Origin: Akkermansiaceae bacterium
Lineage (GTDB): Bacteria; Verrucomicrobiota; Verrucomicrobiia; Verrucomicrobiales; Akkermansiaceae
Assembly: GCA_028293225.1 (NCBI GenBank)
Contig: JAQGPE010000225.1
Coordinates: 1 to 9,955, forward strand
Length of the DNA stretch: 9,955 nt
Direction: 5' to 3'
The notes beneath the pieces are model-generated. The model searched no databases. It was not told the DNA's origin and worked only from the letters and a program-made list of their open reading frames with translations. The position numbers and the translations under genes were made by a program. Of this stretch, positions 5,510-9,955 are shown piece after piece (position 1 is the first letter of the stretch; each line of letters opens with the position of its first letter).

Positions 5510-6430
5510 ATGCGGAACTCGTTTTCATCCATCGCAACTCTGCTCTTTTTGGCGTCGGTTTCCTGCGTTTCCGCCCGGGAGGTGCTGTTGCAGGGCAACG
5601 GCAAGCTGGCGCGCTGGAAGGACGGGGAGATCGTCTGGGAGATGCCATGGGGGGGAATCCACGACATCCAGCAGGATGCGAAGGGCCGGATCCTGGTCCA
5701 GCGGGACATGCACGAGGTCTGCGCGATTTCCCCTGAGGACAAGAAGGTGGTGTGGAGCTACGACGCGAAGACGGCCAATGGCAACGCGGGCAAGGCGCTG
5801 GAGGTGCACGCCTTCCAGGCATTGCCGGACGGGCATTTCATGATCGCCGAGAGCGGGGTCGGCCGGATCATCGAGGTGGATGCCGGCGGCAAGCTGGAGA
5901 AAGAGATCAAGCTGACCGTCGACCACCCGGCGGCGCACCGCGACACGCGCCTGGCGCGGAAGCTGGCGAACGGTCACTATCTGGTCTGCCATGAAGGCGA
6001 CGGGATGGTCCGCGAGTATGACGAGACCGGCAAGGTGGTCTGGGACTACGCGGTGCCGCTTTTCGGCAAGCAGCCGGCGGATGGGCACGGCCCGGAGGCT
6101 TTCGGCAACCAGACCTTTTCGTCCCTGCGGCTGGAGAACGGCAACACGCTGATCGCGACCGGCAACGGGCACTCCGTGCTGGAGGTGACGCCGGGCAAGG
6201 AGATCGTCTGGAAGCTGGAGCAGAAGGAGCTGCCGGGGATCGTCCTGGCCTGGGTGACCACGCTGCAGATCCTGCCGAACGGCAACTACGTGATCGGCAA
6301 CTGCCATGCCGGACCGGGGCAGCCGAACCTGATCGAGATCGAGCCGAAGACCAAGAAGGTGGTGTGGAAAATGGAGGAGTACGAGCGCTTCGGGAACGAT
6401 GTCTCGAACACGCTGGTGGTGGTGCCGTGA
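5510..6430 (+). CDS. Exported beta-propeller (PQQ-like repeat) protein (306 aa)
   Basis: I start at the ATG at 5510 because it gives a signal peptide (MRNSFSSIATLLFLASVSCVSA, probable cleavage before REV); the frame upstream to 5429 looks non-coding. The mature protein is a chain of beta-propeller blades. Six copies of a strand pattern like E-V-D-x-x-G-K-x-V-W occur near residues 35-45, 72-84, 120-135, 167-180, 223-236 and 274-288. Between several of them is a partner strand of the type LPNGNYVIGN (105, 152, 209 and 256). The repeated G-K-x-V-W resembles PQQ-type propellers, but no cofactor or catalytic residues can be assigned. A role in binding or as a scaffold outside the cytoplasm is an inference. 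No Shine-Dalgarno precedes the ATG. The gene ends 10 bases from a convergent gene with no terminator between them. Confidence 0.85.
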   Translation: MRNSFSSIATLLFLASVSCVSAREVLLQGNGKLARWKDGEIVWEMPWGGIHDIQQDAKGRILVQRDMHEVCAISPEDKKVVWSYDAKTANGNAGKALEVHAFQALPDGHFMIAESGVGRIIEVDAGGKLEKEIKLTVDHPAAHRDTRLARKLANGHYLVCHEGDGMVREYDETGKVVWDYAVPLFGKQPADGHGPEAFGNQTFSSLRLENGNTLIATGNGHSVLEVTPGKEIVWKLEQKELPGIVLAWVTTLQILPNGNYVIGNCHAGPGQPNLIEIEPKTKKVVWKMEEYERFGNDVSNTLVVVP

Positions 6431-6440
6431 GGGCTAACTA

Positions 6441-7817
6441 CTACTTACCCAGTATCCGCTTCGCCTCCGCCTCCGCCTCCGGCAGGTAGGAGAGAAACTT
6501 GCTGCGATTTAGCGGCTTGCCCTCCAGGACGCCCAGGGCGGCCTTCACGAAGGCGTCCCTGACTTCGCCGGGGTTGTTCTCCAGCCATTGGTGGATGGCG
6601 TCCTTGCCATCCCACATCATCCCCTGGTCGATACCGCCGGCAAGTTGCTGGATATACCGGTCCTGGATCTCCGGCGCCAGCGTGCCCTCCGACAGCGGCG
6701 TGAGGAAGGAGATGTAGTCGCTCCCGAGGCGCCAGCGCATCGCTCCGGCGGTGGCCTCCACCTGCATCTCCGCCGGCAGAGTGGCGACCCACTGCATGGT
6801 CTCCGGAACCGGGCCGCGCATCGTGTGGGCTTCTCCCAGGCCCTTGATCGCATCGAGGCGTTGCGCCGGATCCTCCAAATTCATCACGTATTCCTGAGCC
6901 GCTTCGGGATCCTTGCTGTCGAAGGCACCCAGCACATTGTTAAGCCCGGTGTAGGAGGTGACGCCCAGGTTCTGGTCCAGCCACTCCATGGCTTTCAACG
7001 GAGATTCCGCCCTCAGCGGAGAGAGAAGAGCGGTGGCACGATACTGCCGGATGGGCGAGGTGGCACTTTCAAGGTAGTCCAGCATGCCATCCGGATCGGC
7101 CTTGCCCCATTCCAGGCACAGGGAGTCAAGCACCGCGCCCTGGTGTTCCGGATTGAGGGTGTGCATCCAGGCGAGGCAATCCTTGAGTCCGCGGTTCTCC
7201 AGCAGGAAGCTGCCATAGGAGTTGATCATGGTCCCGGTGAAGGGGCCCGGCAGGCTTTGATTCAACCACTTCGCCACGTCTTCCCGTTTCAGTTCGGGAT
7301 GGTTCTCGAAAGGTGTGACGAAATTCATGACTCCGAAGGCTCCGAGCACTCCTTCCACGCGGCCGATCCAGCGGAAGGCCGCGGCGGGATTGCTCTCCAA
7401 CAGGCCCTTCACTTCCATGATGAAGAAGCCCCCGTCCGCCACGGGATCGAATGGGCTCTTCTCCGTCGCCGGCGCGAAGCCAAAACGCGCCGGCAGACGC
7501 AGCGCGGCGGTGAAGGCCGCGTCCGGGTCAGTCTGAATCCACGCATGGAAGAAGGCGCGGACCATTTCGGGATCCGGCTGCGGGTCCTGTTTCAGCAGCC
7601 AGCGATAGAACTCCTGCGGATGATTCGCACCGAAGCCCGCGGCCCAGGCAGTGCGGTCATTCGCCGGCATCTCGAAAGCCAGCGCGGGCTGGCGGGTGGC
7701 CGCGGGCTCGTGAGCGGTCCCGCTTGCAGCGGCGGGCTGAGATTTCATCAGCGGCAGGAGGCAGCCGAGGAGGAGTCCGGCGCCAGCGGCGGGCAGGAAG
7801 GGAAGGAAGCGCTTCAT
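6441..7817 (-). CDS. Envelope helical-repeat protein, possible lipoprotein (458 aa)
   Basis: The N-terminus MKRFLPFLPAAGAGLLLGC has a hydrophobic core ending in LLGC at 16-19, close to a lipobox, so the protein may be lipidated at Cys19. A low-complexity Ala/Pro linker follows to about residue 50. The rest is almost all helix, built from units of about 32 residues of the form D-P-x-x-A-x-x-W-L ... LP ... A. Clear units begin near residues 96, 143, 209, 241, 272, 303 and 336. No catalytic motif is visible. The gene follows its paralogue (7832-8842) by 14 bases and is presumably cotranscribed with it. A tandem hexamer (cgcctc three times, 6462-6479) encodes the Glu-Ala run near the C-terminus. 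I recall similar proteins as an expanded uncharacterised family in Verrucomicrobia. A solenoid for protein interaction is the likely fold. Confidence 0.85.
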   Translation of the reverse strand: MKRFLPFLPAAGAGLLLGCLLPLMKSQPAAASGTAHEPAATRQPALAFEMPANDRTAWAAGFGANHPQEFYRWLLKQDPQPDPEMVRAFFHAWIQTDPDAAFTAALRLPARFGFAPATEKSPFDPVADGGFFIMEVKGLLESNPAAAFRWIGRVEGVLGAFGVMNFVTPFENHPELKREDVAKWLNQSLPGPFTGTMINSYGSFLLENRGLKDCLAWMHTLNPEHQGAVLDSLCLEWGKADPDGMLDYLESATSPIRQYRATALLSPLRAESPLKAMEWLDQNLGVTSYTGLNNVLGAFDSKDPEAAQEYVMNLEDPAQRLDAIKGLGEAHTMRGPVPETMQWVATLPAEMQVEATAGAMRWRLGSDYISFLTPLSEGTLAPEIQDRYIQQLAGGIDQGMMWDGKDAIHQWLENNPGEVRDAFVKAALGVLEGKPLNRSKFLSYLPEAEAEAKRILGK

Positions 7818-7831
7818 GGCGGCGGCACGTG

Positions 7832-8842
7832 CTACTGCGCGGGTAGTTTTTTCAGGGCCTCCTCACGCAGGGTGGAGTCGCCGATTTCCTGCGCCCAGGC
7901 GAGAGCGCGGTTCGAATCTTTGGCAGCGAAGAATTGCACCAGGCCCTGGATCGCGGCGTCTTTGTCGGGACCCGCGGGCAGGTCTTCCGTCCATCTGGCG
8001 GCTCTGGGTGGATTGGTTCGACACCAGGCGGCGGCGGCGGCGCGGAGGCCTTCACCGCGCAGGGAGGCGTCGGAGATTTGCTGGACGCGATTCAGCGCGG
8101 CGACGGGATCGTTCACATGATAGACATCGCTGTCGCCGGCCCATTTTTCGACCAGGCCGGTCAGGGCCTCGCGCCGGGTCGCGGTGGCGGGGAGTTTGAC
8201 GATGAGATCGAAGGCGCCTTCCGGATTCGTGGTGGCCCAGCGGCCGGGGCGCTGTTTGAGAAGCTGCGCCTGCTGTTCCGCCGGGAGGCGTGAGAGCATT
8301 TCCACGCCCAATCCGCCGGGCAGGGCGCGCAGGAGGGAATCCTTTGCCTTCATTGAGTCTTCGTCGCCGCCCAGGAGGTCGTGAGCGAAGGCGAGGCAGC
8401 CAGCCAGGTCCTCGCGCGACCAGCGCGGGAGGAGCTCCGCGAAGATGGCGGCAGTGAGCTTTGGATCCTTCTGCCGCCGCGCCCAAGCGACCAGGAGGTC
8501 GAAGTCCGGGCCGGCGACGGCCCTGGTGCAGAGGGTCGCCAGCCGCAGCGCCTCCGACCGGTCGGCCATTCGATCGATGGCGGCCATCATTTGCGTTGGC
8601 TGGCTTTCCATCAACCGGGCTATCGCCTGGTCGCCCAGGCCGGCCAGGTCGAGCGGAGGGCGGCTATCGCGGGTGGCGGCGGCGGACCGTCTTGCGGGAG
8701 AGGCTCCATCCGGATGCTCTGAGGTTGCGGACTTGCTGCCGAGGATTTGGCGGACGCCAAGAGCCAAGACGGCGGCGAGCAAGGTCGCCAAACCATGACT
8801 GGCGATGCGCCGCCATGGGAGGGCTGAGAGCTTTCCGTCCAT
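7832..8842 (-). CDS. Membrane-anchored helical-repeat protein, paralogue of the downstream gene (336 aa)
   Basis: The ATG at 8842 gives MDGKLSALPWRRIASHG followed by a membrane segment (about residues 16-34) and an Ala/Ser/Pro linker. The frame upstream is open for another 136 codons but overlaps the divergent ATPase gene and looks random. From about residue 65 the protein is helical. Four unit starts are clear: NPEGA at 206, DPVAA at 245, NPPRA at 277 and DSNRA at 309; the last three are exactly 32 residues apart. The unit consensus (D/N-P-x-x-A-x-x-W ... R/L-x-E-A-L) is the same as in the next gene, so the two are tandem paralogues. No enzyme motif is seen. No Shine-Dalgarno is present. The only promoter hint is a TTGACA on the minus strand at 8893-8888. 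It is the first gene of a two-gene operon. Confidence 0.83.
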   Translation of the reverse strand: MDGKLSALPWRRIASHGLATLLAAVLALGVRQILGSKSATSEHPDGASPARRSAAATRDSRPPLDLAGLGDQAIARLMESQPTQMMAAIDRMADRSEALRLATLCTRAVAGPDFDLLVAWARRQKDPKLTAAIFAELLPRWSREDLAGCLAFAHDLLGGDEDSMKAKDSLLRALPGGLGVEMLSRLPAEQQAQLLKQRPGRWATTNPEGAFDLIVKLPATATRREALTGLVEKWAGDSDVYHVNDPVAALNRVQQISDASLRGEGLRAAAAAWCRTNPPRAARWTEDLPAGPDKDAAIQGLVQFFAAKDSNRALAWAQEIGDSTLREEALKKLPAQ

Positions 8843-9080
8843 CGGGGAGGGAGTGACAGCTTCCGGGGAGGGTCTCAAGGAAAAGTCTGTCAATTCGGTG
8901 TAGAGGCGGGGAGGGAGAACGTCGCGGCTCTCCAGGTCGGGACGCTCCCTCGCAAAGCCCCGGGCACCCCTGGCTGCCTCATTTCGCCGCCTTCGGGCTC
9001 TTGGAGGCCGCACCGGGTGACACGGACTCACCTCTAATAAAGGCTGGCCAAGCCAGCGCGATCCGGGCGGGATTCGCCGC
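8843..9080. promoter_or_regulatory. Divergent intergenic region with small inverted repeats
   Basis: This 238-base gap separates the divergent helical-repeat operon and the ATPase gene. It holds a minus-strand TTGACA (8893-8888) without a good -10. On the ATPase side there are two small inverted repeats, ggtga/tcacc (9016-9020 with 9028-9032) and gctggc/gccagc (9043-9048 with 9052-9057), and the AT-rich tctaataaagg between them. Either repeat could be an operator or part of a leader hairpin. No promoter can be assigned firmly. Confidence 0.3.
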
Positions 9081-9866
9081 GTGAGCGAAGCATTTCTGGA
9101 GATCCGGAACGCCAATGTCTGGCGTGGCGAGACGCTGGCGCTGCGCCAGTTTTCCCTGCAACTGAATCTGGGCGAAAGCGTGGCGATCCTGGGCCCGAAC
9201 GGAGCGGGCAAGAGCACGCTGCTGAAGCTGCTGACCGGCGAGCTGCGCAACGAGGCGGACCCGGCGGCGAGCTGCCGGCTGTTCGGCGAGAATCTGTGGT
9301 CGCTGGAGGAACTGCGGCACCGGATCGGCGTGGTGATGCCGGAGGAAGTGGCGCGCTTTCACCCTGAGGAGGTGGCGGCCGATGTGGTGCTTTCCTCCCT
9401 GCGCGGGGCCTATGGGCGGACGCGCGACATGCGCTTCAGCAAGGCGGAACGGGCGAAGGCGGCGGAAGTGATCGAGCGGATGGGCGTGGCGGAGCTGGAG
9501 CGGCGGGACTTCGGCACGCTGTCGTCCGGTGAGAGGCGGCGGTTTCTGATCGCGCGGGCGCTGGTGCACGATCCGGACGTGGTGGTGCTGGACGAACCCT
9601 CAACCGCGCTGGATTTCGCCGCGGCGACGACGCTGACCGGCGCGCTGCGCACCCTGATCGCGGATGGTCACACGCTGGTGCTGGTGACCCACCACCCCGG
9701 GGAGATCCCGCCGGAAATGAACCGGACGATCCTGCTGAAAGGCGGTGAGGTGGCGGCGGACGGGCAGAAGCGGCGGGTGGTGAGCGGCGACTCACTGAGC
9801 AAACTTTTCGGCGTGCCGCTGGCGGTGTCCTGGTCGCACGGCTGGTGTTCGGTGCGTCCCGGGTAG
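9081..9866 (+). CDS. ABC-type ATPase subunit, no partner in view (261 aa)
   Basis: The frame begins with GTG at 9081. All the main nucleotide-binding motifs are present: Walker A GPNGAGKS at 38-45, ABC signature LSSGE at 147-151, Walker B VVVLDE at 167-172, D-loop STALD at 174-178 and the switch histidine in LVTHH (H204 or H205). Length and motif spacing fit a complete single ABC domain. The overall look resembles the soluble ModF/YlmA-type ATPases, from memory, more than a typical importer subunit. The Q-loop is odd: where a glutamine is expected the sequence reads VVMPEEV (84-90), and no glutamine occurs between Walker A and residue 229. No permease or binding protein lies upstream, and downstream is cut off by the window. 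Transport, repair or translation roles are all possible. The gene is divergent from the helical-repeat operon. Confidence 0.9.
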   Translation: MSEAFLEIRNANVWRGETLALRQFSLQLNLGESVAILGPNGAGKSTLLKLLTGELRNEADPAASCRLFGENLWSLEELRHRIGVVMPEEVARFHPEEVAADVVLSSLRGAYGRTRDMRFSKAERAKAAEVIERMGVAELERRDFGTLSSGERRRFLIARALVHDPDVVVLDEPSTALDFAAATTLTGALRTLIADGHTLVLVTHHPGEIPPEMNRTILLKGGEVAADGQKRRVVSGDSLSKLFGVPLAVSWSHGWCSVRPG

Positions 9867-9955
9867 CGAGGCTCCGCGGCTGGGAGCACGGGTGAAATGC
9901 AGGAACTCGACAGGTTTAGTGGACTGCCGTGACTTTTCTGTTGGATGACACAGAA
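9867..9955. other. 3' flank of the ATPase gene, no gene seen
   Basis: These 89 bases hold no supportable frame. A 5-bp inverted repeat, gctcc/ggagc (9871-9875 with 9883-9887), follows the ATPase stop but lacks a T-run, so it is at most a weak terminator. Confidence 0.3.

Noticed and set aside
5525..6307. A 260-residue open frame on the minus strand
   Set aside because: It is the antisense shadow of the beta-propeller gene, whose repeats and signal peptide are convincing.
6462..6479. Tandem hexamer cgcctc repeated three times
   Set aside because: It is a short in-frame Glu-Ala run inside a coding region and needs no further explanation.
6588..8120. A 510-residue open frame on the plus strand
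   Set aside because: It lies antisense to both helical-repeat genes, has no domain or regular pattern, and follows from low stop frequency in GC-rich DNA. The minus-strand proteins have signals, repeats and good spacing.
8979..9569. A minus-strand frame ending in a Lys/Ala-rich tail (SPGAASKSPKAAK)
   Set aside because: The tail looks like a real C-terminus, but nearly all of the frame is antisense to the ATPase gene and has no pattern. A remnant limited to about 8979-9080 cannot be excluded.
1..9955. CRISPR arrays, tRNA or rRNA genes, transposases, phage or toxin-antitoxin genes
   Set aside because: I looked for regularly spaced repeats, cloverleaf-like segments and DDE or recombinase motifs by eye and found none.

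Overview
The window is about 10 kb of GC-rich bacterial chromosome. One sampled 60-base line, 2701-2760, has 37 G+C. It holds eleven protein genes I can support, one doubtful small reading frame, and no tRNA, rRNA, CRISPR array or recognisable transposase. Almost no gene has a Shine-Dalgarno sequence. There are tandem secreted helical-repeat paralogues, a secreted Dabb-domain protein, an exported EF-hand protein and an exported beta-propeller protein. Together these suggest a Verrucomicrobiota member, perhaps close to Luteolibacter or Haloferula. That placement is an inference from style and remembered families, not from a marker gene.

Layout. 1-706 (+): the C-terminal part of an alpha-helical, TPR-like protein whose start lies outside the window. 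It converges on a secreted protein of unknown function (738-1472, -), and a 9-bp GC-rich hairpin sits across the junction. 1473-1786 has no gene but several hairpins. 1787-2593 (-) is an AT-rich patch with a single-pass membrane or secreted orphan protein and a doubtful small frame. 2615-3619 (-) is a Tat-exported metallo-beta-lactamase-fold hydrolase. Just upstream of it lies a 183-bp nested imperfect palindrome with perfect 20-bp terminal arms (3684-3866). 3906-4271 (-) is a secreted Dabb-domain protein, divergent from a double-TM2 membrane protein (4417-4842, +). That gene shares a strong bidirectional terminator (4851-4889) with a convergent exported four-EF-hand protein (4912-5373, -). 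An exported beta-propeller protein (5510-6430, +) diverges from the EF-hand gene and ends 10 bases from the end of a convergent two-gene operon (8842 to 6441, -). That operon encodes two envelope proteins built from helical repeats of about 32 residues. A solitary ABC-type ATPase (9081-9866, +) diverges from the operon, and 9867-9955 holds no gene I can support.

The genes do not form one pathway. Most are short monocistronic units, and the only convincing operon is the helical-repeat pair. The common theme is the cell envelope: seven of the eleven proteins have an export signal or an N-terminal membrane anchor, and an eighth is integral to the membrane. The features least explained by known families are the nested palindrome, the AT-rich patch, the hairpin-rich gap and the ABC ATPase that lacks its Q-loop glutamine.
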